Of a DNA stretch of 64,000 nt, positions 8,000-16,304 are shown piece by piece. The notes under the pieces were generated by a model, which saw nothing but the letters and a program-made list of their open reading frames with translations, searched no databases and had not been told where the DNA came from. Position 1 is the stretch's first letter; each line of letters begins with the position of its first letter. Made by a program: the position numbers and the translations under genes. The stretch spans positions 21,010 to 85,009 of the forward strand of contig NZ_JAIWNC010000046.1 of assembly GCF_020216025.1 (NCBI RefSeq), written 5' to 3'. This DNA comes from Jidongwangia harbinensis. Its GTDB lineage: Bacteria > Actinomycetota > Actinomycetes > Mycobacteriales > Micromonosporaceae.

Positions 8000-10573
8000 A
8001 TGGAGCTGCTGGAACGCGCGGACACGCTGGCCGGCCTGGATGCGCTGCTGGCCGAGACGGCCGGCGGCGGACGCGTCGCGGTCGTCGCCGGGGAGGCCGG
8101 CGCGGGGAAGTCCGCACTGGCCGCCGCGTTCACGTCCCGGCTGGGCGGCCGGGCCCGGGTCCTCTGGGGCGCCTGCGATCCGCTGCTCACCCCCCGTGCG
8201 CTCGGGCCGCTGCACGACATCGCCCGCCAGGTCGGCGGCGCGCTGCGGGAACGGCTCGCCGACTCGTCCCGCGGCGACGTCTTCGACGCGCTGCTGTCCG
8301 CGCTGGACGGGCCGCGGCAACTCGCCCGGCCGGTGGTGGTCCTGGAGGACCTGCACTGGGCGGACGAGGCCACGCTCGACATGGTGGCGTTCCTCGGCCG
8401 CCGGCTCGCGCTGTGCCGGGCCCTGCTGCTGCTCACCTACCGCGACGACGAGGTCGGCCCGGACCACCATCTGCGGACCGTGCTGGCCGGCCTGCCCCGC
8501 GCGTCGGTCCGGCGGTTCACGCCGGCGCCGTTGTCGGCCGCCGCGGTGGCGCGGCTCGCCCGCCGCGCCGGTCGTTCCCCCACCGAGGTGTACGCGGTGA
8601 CCGGCGGCAACCCGCTGCTGGTGACCGAGTTGCTGGAGGCGTCCGCCCCGGGCATCCCGGCAACCGTCCGGGACCTGGCCCTGTCCCGGCTGAGCCGGCT
8701 CTCCCCGGCCGCCCGCGACGTGGCCGGACTGGTCTCGGTGGTGCCGTCCCGGGCCGAGTCGGCGCTGCTCGGGTCGCGTCCGGCCGCGGTCGACGAGTGC
8801 CTGGTCCACGGCGTGCTGGCGGCGGTCGGGGACCGGGTGGCGTACCGGCACGAACTGCTCCGCCGGGCCGTCGAGGAGTCGCTGTCGCCGGTCCGCCGCG
8901 CCGCGCTGCACGCCGAGGTGCTGGCCGCGCTGGCCGGGCGCCCCGGCACCGACCCGGCGCGCCTGGTGCACCACGCGCACCACGCCGGCGACACCGCGGC
9001 GGTGTTGCACTGGGCGCCGGTCGCGGCCCGGCGCGCCACCGAGGTGGGCGCCTACCGGCAGGCCGCCGCCCACTACGCGACCGCGCTGCCGCTGACCGGC
9101 GGCCACCCGGCACCGGACCGGGCCGACCTGCTGGAGGCGTACGCGCTGGCCGCCTACCTCGGTGGCCTCACCCCGGAGGCGCTGGACGCTCGGCAGCGGG
9201 CCCTGGCGCTGCGCCGGGAGACCGGGGACACCGAGCGCCTCGGCGAGAACCTGCGCTGGGTGTCCCGCCTGCACTGGTGGAACGGGCGGCCGGACCAGGC
9301 CCGGGAGGCGGGCCTGCGCGCGGTGGAGGTACTGGCGGCGATCCCGCCCGGGCGGCAGCTCGCGGCGGCCTGGAGCAACCTGTCCCAGCTGTGCATGCTG
9401 GCCGACCAGGAGACCGAGTCGATCACCGCGGGGGAGCGTGCCCGCGAACTCGCCCGCCGGCTCGGCGACCGCGACACCGAACTGCACGCCCGGGTCAACA
9501 TCGGCACCGCCCGCCTGCGGGTCGGCGACCGGGCCGGCGTCGAGGAGCTGCGCCGCGCGCACACCGTGGCGGCCGCCGCGGGCATGGACGACCACGCCGG
9601 GCGTGCGCTGGTCAACCTGGCCACGCTCGCCGTGGAGTGGATGGACCTGGACCTGGCCGAGGAGAGCCTGGACCGGGTGCTGGACTTCACCACCGCCCGC
9701 GACCTGGACGGCTACACCCGCCACGTGCTCGGTCACCGGGCCCGGCTGCGCCTGCAGCGCGGCGACTGGACGGCCGCGCTGGCCGACGCCGAGGACGCGC
9801 TGTCCGGGCCGGAACAACCCGGCGGGGCGCTGGTGGAGTCGCTGGCGGTGCGCGGGACGGTCCGGGCCCGGCGCGGCGACCCGGGCGCGTACGACGACCT
9901 GGCGCTGGCCGCCGAGCGCGGCTACCGCACCGGGGAACGGCAGTTCCTGGTGCCGGCCGCCATCGCCCTGGCCGAGTACTACTGGCTCACCGGAGACCCG
10001 GAGCGGGGCGCCGCCGAGGCCCGCCGTGGGCTGGAACTCGCGGTCCGGGTCGAGCACCCGTGGTACACCGGCGAACTCGTGGCCACGCTGCGGCGGTGCG
10101 GCGCACCGGACGCGGTGCCGGCGGTGCTGGCCCCGCCGTACCGGATGCTCGTGGACGGCGACTGGCGCGGCGCCGCCGACCACTGGGCGCGGCAGCGGTG
10201 CCCGTACCACCGGGCGCATGCGCTGGCGTACGGCGACGCCGACGCGGCGGCCGAGGCACTGCGGATCATGGACCGGCTGGACGCCCCGGCGGTGGTCCGG
10301 CGGCTCCGGGCCGACCTGCGGGAACGCGGCGTGCGGCTGCCGCGCGGACCGCGTCCGGCCACGGCAGCCGACCCGGCCGGGCTGACCGGGCGGCAGCTGG
10401 AGGTGCTCGAACTGCTCGCCGACGGGCTCAGCAACGCGCAGATCGCGGCGCGGCTGACGGTGTCGGTGAAGACCGTCGACCATCACGTGTCGGCGGTGCT
10501 GGGCAAGCTCGGCGTACCCTCGCGCGGTCTCGCGGCCGCGGTGGCCCGCCGGCGCGGGCTGCTCCCAACATAG
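8000..10573 (+). CDS. Large ATPase LuxR-family transcriptional regulator (LAL/MalT-like)
   Basis: 857 residues; ATG at 8000 (in-frame GTG one codon earlier is equally possible) preceded by a -10 and no RBS, so probably leaderless. The N-terminal P-loop is GEAGAGKS at 31-38, and Walker B is VVVLEDLHWAD at 111-121, giving a STAND-type AAA+ ATPase. The middle is Ala/Leu/Arg-rich helical repeats of TPR type. The C-terminus carries a LuxR/GerE helix-turn-helix (LTGRQLEVLELLADG...SVKTVDHHVSAVLGKLG). This architecture defines the LAL regulators, which usually activate a neighbouring pathway in response to a ligand. The only nearby co-oriented gene is the methyltransferase 49 bp downstream. The inducer is unknown. 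Confidence 0.9.
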   Translation: MELLERADTLAGLDALLAETAGGGRVAVVAGEAGAGKSALAAAFTSRLGGRARVLWGACDPLLTPRALGPLHDIARQVGGALRERLADSSRGDVFDALLSALDGPRQLARPVVVLEDLHWADEATLDMVAFLGRRLALCRALLLLTYRDDEVGPDHHLRTVLAGLPRASVRRFTPAPLSAAAVARLARRAGRSPTEVYAVTGGNPLLVTELLEASAPGIPATVRDLALSRLSRLSPAARDVAGLVSVVPSRAESALLGSRPAAVDECLVHGVLAAVGDRVAYRHELLRRAVEESLSPVRRAALHAEVLAALAGRPGTDPARLVHHAHHAGDTAAVLHWAPVAARRATEVGAYRQAAAHYATALPLTGGHPAPDRADLLEAYALAAYLGGLTPEALDARQRALALRRETGDTERLGENLRWVSRLHWWNGRPDQAREAGLRAVEVLAAIPPGRQLAAAWSNLSQLCMLADQETESITAGERARELARRLGDRDTELHARVNIGTARLRVGDRAGVEELRRAHTVAAAAGMDDHAGRALVNLATLAVEWMDLDLAEESLDRVLDFTTARDLDGYTRHVLGHRARLRLQRGDWTAALADAEDALSGPEQPGGALVESLAVRGTVRARRGDPGAYDDLALAAERGYRTGERQFLVPAAIALAEYYWLTGDPERGAAEARRGLELAVRVEHPWYTGELVATLRRCGAPDAVPAVLAPPYRMLVDGDWRGAADHWARQRCPYHRAHALAYGDADAAAEALRIMDRLDAPAVVRRLRADLRERGVRLPRGPRPATAADPAGLTGRQLEVLELLADGLSNAQIAARLTVSVKTVDHHVSAVLGKLGVPSRGLAAAVARRRGLLPT

Positions 10574-10622
10574 GGAGGTCTCCCCATGCGGCGGGCGGCC
10601 GGCCGCTCCTAGCGTTCCCGCC

Positions 10623-11432
10623 ATGACCACCACACTGGAACTGGACGGCCTCAAGGCCAAGCAGCGCAACACCTGGGCGAGCGGCGACTACGGCGCGGTC
10701 GCGGCGCTGATCCATCCCATCGCGGAGCACCTGGTGCAGGCGGCGGATCTGGCGGCCGGCAGCCGGGTGCTCGACGTGGCCACCGGCACCGGCAACGCGG
10801 CCATCGCGGCGGCGCGTTGCCTGTGCGCCGTGGACGCCGTGGACTACGTACCGGACCTGCTGGAGCGCGGCCGGGCCCGGGCTGCCGCCGAACACCTGCC
10901 GGTCCGGTTCCTCGAGGGCGACGCCGAGGCGCTGCCCGGCCCGGACGGCGCCTACGACGCGGTGTTCTCGGTGGTCGGCGTGATGTTCGCGCCGAACCAG
11001 GAGCAGGCGGCGGCGGAACTGGTCCGCGTGGTCCGGCCCGGCGGCACCGTGGCGCTGGCCAACTGGACGCCGGACGGGTTCATCGGGGACCTGTTCCGCA
11101 CGGTGGGCCGCCGGGTACCGCCGCCGCCGGGCGTGCGCGCACCGGTGGAGTGGGGCCACGAGCCGCGACTGCGGGAGCTGTTCGCCGGGCGCGTCGACGA
11201 CCTGCGGGTGACCCGCCGCGACTTCGTCTTCCGGTTCGGCTCGGCGGAGGCGTTCGCGGAGTACTTCCGGGACCACTACGGCCCCACGCTGAAGGCGTTC
11301 GAGGCGCTGGGTACGGACGCCGCGCCGCTCTTCGACGACCTGGTGCAGCTGGTGCACCGGTACAACGTCGCGGGCGACGGCACGGTCCGGGTGCCGTCCG
11401 GGTACGTCGAGGTGCTGGCCCGCCGCCGCTGA
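10623..11432 (+). CDS. Class I SAM-dependent methyltransferase
   Basis: 269 residues from ATG 10623. The SAM-binding motif VLDVATGTGNAA is at about 49-60, followed by an acidic end of beta2 and a motif-II-like GAYDAVFSVVGVMFAPNQEQAAAELVRVVRPGG stretch (about residues 115-145) typical of the UbiE/Methyltransf_11 group. It follows the LAL regulator by 49 bp on the same strand, so it may be its target or co-transcribed. The substrate cannot be read from the sequence; a small-molecule methyltransferase is likeliest. Confidence 0.85.
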   Translation: MTTTLELDGLKAKQRNTWASGDYGAVAALIHPIAEHLVQAADLAAGSRVLDVATGTGNAAIAAARCLCAVDAVDYVPDLLERGRARAAAEHLPVRFLEGDAEALPGPDGAYDAVFSVVGVMFAPNQEQAAAELVRVVRPGGTVALANWTPDGFIGDLFRTVGRRVPPPPGVRAPVEWGHEPRLRELFAGRVDDLRVTRRDFVFRFGSAEAFAEYFRDHYGPTLKAFEALGTDAAPLFDDLVQLVHRYNVAGDGTVRVPSGYVEVLARRR

Positions 11433-11493
11433 GGCCCGGCGTAACCGGCGCAAAATGGTCTGATCGGGGCGGGCCACGTGATGAAATCGGATC

Positions 11494-13530
11494 ATGGCGA
11501 GCTCCGTGGCACGTCCGCCGGCACTGCTGCGCCCCGCGCTGGTGGCCGCGGACCGGATGCGGACCAGTCTGCGTCTCGGCACGCTGGTCCTGCTGCTGGT
11601 CGTCCCGGGACTGCTGGCGACGTACGCCTACACCAGCGAAGCCAACGGCAAGATCGCCTTCAGCTCGCTGGAGTACCAGGGCACCGAGGTGGTCCGGCCC
11701 ACGCTGCTGGCCCTCGCCGACACGGTGGCCGGGCGCCAGGCCGACCTGGCCGCCGTGCGTACGGCCATCGACGCCCATCCCGACCTGAAGCTGCGGGACG
11801 ACCTGCCGAACGGCTCGGACCTGGTCGCCCTGGCCAACGCGCTGGCCGCCCTGGTCACCGAGGTCGGCAACACGTCCAACCTGATCCTGGACCCGGACCT
11901 CGACTCGTTCTACGTGATGGACGTGCAGATCGTGCAGCTGCCCCGGGCGCTGCTGGCGGCGGCGGAGGCGGCCACCGCGGAGGCGGCCACCGACCGCACC
12001 GCGGTGGCCGAGCAGGCGGTGCGGGCGGGCACCCTCTCCGGGGTGGCGGACAGCCTGCGTACGGACGTCCGCACGGCCGCCGCCAGCACCGCGCTGCCCG
12101 GCCTGGAGGCGGACCTGGCGCCGCTGAACGGTGCCGCCGACGCCCTGGCCGCCCTGGCCACCACGCTCACCGGAGCACTGGCCAACCCTGGTCCGGTCGA
12201 CGTGGTGGCCGCCGCCGACGCGATCAAGGCCGCCGTCCCGGCCGCCGTCGACACCCTCCGCCGGCTGCTCACCGTGCGGATCGACGGCTTCACCGACGAA
12301 CGCCTGGTCATCCTGCTCATCGCGGCCGGCGGGTTCGTCGTCGCCGCCTGGTTCGCCGCCGCCGTGCTCTGGCGTACCCGGCATGACGTGGCGCTCGCCG
12401 TGACCGGCGTGACCGCCATCGCCGACGGTGACTTCGCGCCCCGCCGGCTGCCGTCCGGCCGGGACGAACTCGGCGAGATCGGGCAGGCCCTGGACACCGC
12501 CCGGACCCGGATGGTCACCCAGGAGGCGCAGCTGCGCGACGGCCAGGCGATCCGCGAGCAGCAGCTGCGGCACAGCTTCCTCAACCAGAAACAGGCCGAG
12601 CTGCGGCTCAAGGAACGCGCGCAGGCGATCATCGACGAGTCGACCACGGTGATCGCGGAGGAACTGCGGCAGGTCACCGACCAGGTCGGCGACGTACGCC
12701 AGGCGTCCGACACGATCGACACGCAGATCTCCACCACCCACGTGGCGACGGCCGCGGTGGTGGACCACGCCCGCCGGGCCGAAGAGGTGATCACCTCGCT
12801 GGAGGAGAGCCTGCGCCGGGTGGCGGCGACCGCGGTCCTGGTCAAGGGCATCGCCGGGCAGACCCGGCTGCTCGCCCTGAACGCCACCATCGAGGCGGCC
12901 CGGGCCGGCGACCTGGGCCGCGGCTTCACCGTGGTGGCCGACGAGGTGAAGGAACTGGCCACCACGACGTCGCGGTCCACCGAGCAGATCACCGAGACCA
13001 TCGAGAAACTGGAACGCGACACCGCCGAGATGTCCGACACGATCGCCGCGATGGTGTCCGGCATCGGCAGCGTCGGCGAGGCGGCCACCTCGCTGCGGGC
13101 GGTCGCCGCCGACCAGGGCGCGGTGGTGGGCCGCCTGGCCGAGCTGATGGGGCACACCATCGGCCGGGTCGAGGAGATGTCCGGGCTGGCCGTGCAGCTG
13201 GAACGCCGCCGGGCCGACCGGGTGGCGGTGGGCGGCACCGTGGAACTGCGCCTGCCCGGCGGCACCGAACCCCACCCGGCCGCGCTGCTCGACGTCAGCG
13301 CGGGCGGCGTACGGGTGCGGGTCGAGCCGGAGCTGCCGCTCACCGTCGGGGACACCCTCGAGGTCGTGCTGATCCAGGGCGACGACCGCATCCCGGTCCA
13401 GGCCCGGGTGGTGAACCGGGGCACCGGCGCGGAGGCCGGTCAGGTCGGCATGGAGTTCCGGGTCGACGACGAGCGCCTCGCCGATCGCATCGACACCTAC
13501 GTGAACCGGGTGCTGGACGGCCCAGCCTGA
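11494..13530 (+). CDS. Methyl-accepting chemotaxis protein with C-terminal PilZ domain
   Basis: 678 residues. Transmembrane helix 1 spans about 28-46 and helix 2 about 269-291, framing a 220-residue extracellular sensor of mostly helical Ala-rich sequence. A HAMP-like region follows (about 292-345), then the cytoplasmic signalling coiled coil with the conserved hairpin tip (RLLALNATIEAARAG, about 457-471). Residues about 571-678 form a PilZ domain: an Arg-rich RRRADR motif and DVSAGGVRV, the two c-di-GMP contact motifs. The protein would pass a signal to CheA/CheW (not in this window) and could be tuned by c-di-GMP. No other chemotaxis gene is adjacent. A chemoreceptor in an actinomycete suggests a motile spore stage. 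Confidence 0.9.
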   Translation: MASSVARPPALLRPALVAADRMRTSLRLGTLVLLLVVPGLLATYAYTSEANGKIAFSSLEYQGTEVVRPTLLALADTVAGRQADLAAVRTAIDAHPDLKLRDDLPNGSDLVALANALAALVTEVGNTSNLILDPDLDSFYVMDVQIVQLPRALLAAAEAATAEAATDRTAVAEQAVRAGTLSGVADSLRTDVRTAAASTALPGLEADLAPLNGAADALAALATTLTGALANPGPVDVVAAADAIKAAVPAAVDTLRRLLTVRIDGFTDERLVILLIAAGGFVVAAWFAAAVLWRTRHDVALAVTGVTAIADGDFAPRRLPSGRDELGEIGQALDTARTRMVTQEAQLRDGQAIREQQLRHSFLNQKQAELRLKERAQAIIDESTTVIAEELRQVTDQVGDVRQASDTIDTQISTTHVATAAVVDHARRAEEVITSLEESLRRVAATAVLVKGIAGQTRLLALNATIEAARAGDLGRGFTVVADEVKELATTTSRSTEQITETIEKLERDTAEMSDTIAAMVSGIGSVGEAATSLRAVAADQGAVVGRLAELMGHTIGRVEEMSGLAVQLERRRADRVAVGGTVELRLPGGTEPHPAALLDVSAGGVRVRVEPELPLTVGDTLEVVLIQGDDRIPVQARVVNRGTGAEAGQVGMEFRVDDERLADRIDTYVNRVLDGPA

Positions 13531-13539
13531 ACCGTCGCC

Positions 13540-14091
13540 TCAGAACCGGCGCACGAAACGCCGCTGCCACGGGGTCTCCACCGCCCGCGGATGGTAGTGC
13601 GCCCGGACGAACGCGACCGCCTCCGCGGCCGGCACCCCGTCCAGCACGGCGAGACAGGCCAGGGCCGTACCGGTCCGGCCGACCCCGCCGCCGCAGGCGA
13701 CCTCCACCCGGCCGGTCGCGGCCCGCTCCCGCGCCTCCGCCAGCACCACCCGCAGGTACGCCGGATCGGACGGCAACCGGAAGTCCGGCCAGCGCACGTG
13801 GCGGAACTCCCAGTCCGGCTCGGCCGGCGCCCGCCCGAGCAGGTAGAGGCCGAACGTGGGCGTGCGGCCGGGCGGCAGCGGACGACGCAGGCCCCGGCCC
13901 CGGACGAGAAGCCCCGACGGCAGCCGCAGCACGCCCGGATCGTCCGGCTCCCAGCCCGGCGCCGGGTCCGGGCCGGTCGGTTCCCGGTCGGCGGCTGGGT
14001 CCGGGCCGGTCGGTTCCCGGTCGGCGGCGGGGTTGATCGGCTTCCGGCTGTCTGCTTGGGCCCGGTCCTGCGGCCCCCGGTCGGCGGTCAC
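13540..14091 (-). CDS. Small protein-tyrosine/dual-specificity phosphatase-like protein
   Basis: 183 residues from GTG 14091, whose GTGA overlaps the stop of the dihydroxyacetone kinase gene, implying translational coupling. The first 50 residues are low complexity, with an 11-residue duplicated PAADREPTGPD unit encoded by a 33-bp direct repeat. The C-terminal half has the CX5R phosphatase loop C133-GGGVG-R139 followed by TG, and an upstream Asp/Trp-rich region (WPDF, about 101-104) that could supply the general acid. Similar small actinobacterial proteins are called protein phosphatases; whether it acts on protein or on a phosphorylated metabolite from the partner kinase is unknown. Confidence 0.75.
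   Translation of the reverse strand: MTADRGPQDRAQADSRKPINPAADREPTGPDPAADREPTGPDPAPGWEPDDPGVLRLPSGLLVRGRGLRRPLPPGRTPTFGLYLLGRAPAEPDWEFRHVRWPDFRLPSDPAYLRVVLAEARERAATGRVEVACGGGVGRTGTALACLAVLDGVPAAEAVAFVRAHYHPRAVETPWQRRFVRRF
13964..14029. repeat. 33-bp direct duplication in the phosphatase gene
   Basis: Two adjacent copies starting at 13964 and 13997, nearly identical, encode PAADREPTGPD twice in the N-terminal tail of the phosphatase. Confidence 0.8.
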
Positions 14092-15782
14092 GGCCGCACC
14101 GGCCCGGCCAGGGCGGCCAGCCACAGGGCCACCGCCTGGGCACCGGGATCGGGACGGCCCAGCACCCGGTCGCCCAGATAGCTGGAACGGCCCAGCCGGG
14201 CCCGGATGTCCGCGGTGGCCGCCGCCCCGGCCGCCGCCGCGTCCGCCGCCGCCGACAGGGCGTCCCGCCAGCCGGCCCCGTCCCGCAACGCCGCCTCGAA
14301 GGCGTCCGCCGCCGGTGCCAGCGCGTCCACCATGGTCCGGTCGCCCACCTCGGCGCCGCCCACCTCGCGGACCCCGTCCACGCCGGCCCGTAACGCGGCC
14401 GCCCACGACCGCGGCGTGGAGTCCGGCAACGCCGCCGCGGCGCGCAGCAGCAGGACCGCGTACAACGGGCCGGAGGTGCCGCCGACACTGCGCCGCACGG
14501 TCGCCGACGCGGCCCGGAGCACCGCCGCCGGCCCGGCCTCGCCGGGATAGTCCGGGCACTCGGCGAGCAACGCGGCCGCCCCGCGCGCCAGACTGATGCC
14601 CAGGTCGCCGTCGCCCACCTCGCGGTCCAGCTCGGTGAGTTCGTCGCGTACCGAGATCAGCGCCTCGGCCACCGCCTCCAGCCCGCGGCGTACCGGATCG
14701 TCGACCGGCAGCGTGCCGGACTCGCCCCGGTCCGCCGGCGGCGCGGGCACCGACGCGGGCTCGCCCGCGGAGACGGTGCCCGGCCACCCCGGCGCCGTGG
14801 TGGGTGCGTCCAGGGCGGCCACCGTCTCGTCGTCCACCGGCAGCACGCTCAGCGAACAACCGGCCATGTCCAGCGCGGTGAGGAAGTTGCCATCCCACAC
14901 CCGGTCCACCACGATGCCGCGCTCCCGCAGCCGCGCCACGGCGGCTCCGGCCACGATGGACAACTCCATCGGCGGCGTCGCACCCAGACCGTTCACCAGC
15001 AGCGCCACCCGCTGCCCCGCGGCGATGCCACGGTCCTCGACGATCGCGGTGAGCAGGCGGTCCACCACGTCCCGGGCCGGTTGCAGCGTGGTCCGCTCGA
15101 CGCCCGGCTCGCCGTGGATGCCCAGCCCCCACTCGATCTCGTCGGCCTCCAGCAGGAACCCCGGCTGCCCGGCCGCCGGCACCGTGCACGGCGTCAGCGC
15201 CAGGCCCATCGTGCCGACCGTGTCCGCCGCCCGCTGCGCCCGCCGGGCCACCTCGTCCAGCGGCAGGCCCGCCTCCGCGGCGGCGCCGGCCACCTTGTGC
15301 ACCAGGACCGTCCCGGCCAGTCCGCGCCGCCCGGCACCGGCCCCGCCGGCCAGCGCCACGTCGTCGGCGACCACCACGGTGGCCACGTCGATGCCCTCGG
15401 ACCGCGCCAGCTCCGCGGCGAGGCCGAAGTTGAGCCGGTCGCCGGTGTAGTTCTTGACGATCAGCAGCACCCCGCCGGGCGACGCCACCGCCCGGATCGC
15501 CTCCAGCACCGCGTCCACCGACGGCGACGTGAAGACCTCACCGGCGACTGCGGCGGTCAGCATGCCCCGTCCCACGTAGCCGGCGTGCGCCGGCTCGTGT
15601 CCCGCGCCGCCGCCGGAGAGCAGCGTGACCAGCCCGGCGGCGCGCACGTCCGCGACGTCGCGACGCAGGGCGGTGGTGGAGCCCTGCAGGCGGGCGATGC
15701 CCGGGTGGGTCAGTGTGAGTCCGTCCAAAGCCTCGCCGACCACGTCGCCGGCCGCGTTGATGAGTTTCTTCACGCCGCCCAT
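14088..15782 (-). CDS. dhaKL: Fused dihydroxyacetone kinase (DhaK-DhaL)
   Basis: 564 residues from ATG 15782 (AAGGAAAG upstream; an in-frame GTG four codons later is an alternative). The DhaK part (1-330) has the glycine-rich GGGAGHEPAHAGYVG motif and H223 in GIHGEPG, the His that binds dihydroxyacetone covalently as a hemiaminal. The DhaL part (about 365-564) has DREVGDGDLG near 385, the Mg-ATP aspartate motif, and GGTSGPLY. The fused form is the ATP-dependent single-chain type, which phosphorylates dihydroxyacetone, rather than the PTS-dependent split enzyme. A Pro/Ala/Asp-rich linker joins the halves. The phosphatase gene downstream overlaps by four bases. Confidence 0.9.
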   Translation of the reverse strand: MGGVKKLINAAGDVVGEALDGLTLTHPGIARLQGSTTALRRDVADVRAAGLVTLLSGGGAGHEPAHAGYVGRGMLTAAVAGEVFTSPSVDAVLEAIRAVASPGGVLLIVKNYTGDRLNFGLAAELARSEGIDVATVVVADDVALAGGAGAGRRGLAGTVLVHKVAGAAAEAGLPLDEVARRAQRAADTVGTMGLALTPCTVPAAGQPGFLLEADEIEWGLGIHGEPGVERTTLQPARDVVDRLLTAIVEDRGIAAGQRVALLVNGLGATPPMELSIVAGAAVARLRERGIVVDRVWDGNFLTALDMAGCSLSVLPVDDETVAALDAPTTAPGWPGTVSAGEPASVPAPPADRGESGTLPVDDPVRRGLEAVAEALISVRDELTELDREVGDGDLGISLARGAAALLAECPDYPGEAGPAAVLRAASATVRRSVGGTSGPLYAVLLLRAAAALPDSTPRSWAAALRAGVDGVREVGGAEVGDRTMVDALAPAADAFEAALRDGAGWRDALSAAADAAAAGAAATADIRARLGRSSYLGDRVLGRPDPGAQAVALWLAALAGPVRP

Positions 15783-16128
15783 CTTTCCTTGCCGGGCGCC
15801 GGCCCGCGCGCCCGTGCCGGGGAAGGGGATGTCGTGGACCTGGCCGGCGGCGCCCCCGCCGGCCGTGCCCGGGCCGGTGCCCGGCAGCGGGTGGTGCGCT
15901 CCGGATCGCCGGCCGCCGTTCTTGTCAAGGTGACCCGATCCGTCCCGTTCCCACCCGCAAGCCGTTCGCCAACGACGCTGGTGTGCCACTGGAGCGCTCC
16001 AGTGGTACACCAGCGCCACGCGACTCGGCGCGATCTGAGCGGCAGACGGCGTGCGGCGGGGACGGCCGGGGACGTCCGCTCGGCACGGGCCGGGTGAAAT
16101 GTCGGCGGCGGGTGGGGGAGCCGGCCGC
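15783..16128. other. Divergent dhaKL/argS intergenic region
   Basis: About 350 bp with no gene. It holds a GC hairpin at 15842-15864 (9-bp arms GGCCGGCGG/CCGCCGGCC), a minus-strand TTGACA at 15928-15923 without a clear -10, the second 40-bp palindrome, and the promoter of the argS leader at its right end. Confidence 0.5.
15977..16016. repeat. 40-bp palindrome, copy 2
   Basis: Arms CGCTGGTGTGCCACTGGAGC and its complement with one G-T type mismatch. Unlike copies 1 and 3 it sits between divergent genes, 195 bp upstream of dhaKL and 113 bp before the argS leader promoter, which weakens a pure terminator explanation. Confidence 0.88.
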
Positions 16129-16134
16129 TAGAGT
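16129..16134 (+). promoter_or_regulatory. -10 element TAGAGT for a leaderless argS leader transcript
   Basis: TAGAGT fits the actinobacterial TANNNT consensus; seven bases (GGGCGGC) separate it from the A of the leader ATG at 16142, so transcription probably starts at that A. No obvious -35. Confidence 0.6.
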
Positions 16135-16141
16135 GGGCGGC

Positions 16142-16198
16142 ATGTGCAGCGACGTGCGACGCCAGCGACGCCGGGTCCGTCCCGACCGTCCGCGCTGA
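16142..16198 (+). CDS. Arginine-rich leader peptide upstream of argS
   Basis: An 18-codon reading frame MCSDVRRQRRRVRPDRPR with eight Arg codons (six of the nine residues 5-13 region and near the end), starting at the inferred transcription start and ending TGA. A 10-bp GC hairpin follows 12 bases later and argS begins 106 bp after the stop. Known actinobacterial attenuators (for Trp, Leu or Cys genes) have this layout, in which scarcity of charged tRNA stalls the ribosome in the leader and alters downstream RNA folding. Here the regulated gene would charge tRNA-Arg, so the logic fits. That it is translated and regulatory is inference. Confidence 0.6.
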   Translation: MCSDVRRQRRRVRPDRPR

Positions 16199-16210
16199 CG
16201 CACGTTCTCC

Positions 16211-16255
16211 GCCGGCGGGTCGCCTCACCCGCCGGCTGTGCACCCCCGGGCGCAC
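16211..16255 (+). promoter_or_regulatory. Candidate attenuator hairpins before argS
   Basis: Perfect 10-bp arms GCCGGCGGGT (16211-16220) and ACCCGCCGGC (16227-16236) with a 6-base loop, followed by a weaker hairpin 16238-16255 (one mismatch). Lying between the Arg-rich leader and argS, the first could act as terminator or RBS-independent barrier; no T-run follows. An antiterminator partner was not identified by eye. Confidence 0.5.
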
Positions 16256-16304
16256 GACGGTGCTGATCGACCCGCGACCGTCCGTACCGTCGATGGGGTC
16301 TCTG

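Noticed and set aside
15783..16019. N-terminal extension of the dihydroxyacetone kinase to 16019
   Set aside because: The added residues come from GC hairpins and the 40-bp palindrome and have no counterpart in DhaK; the RBS lies at 15782.
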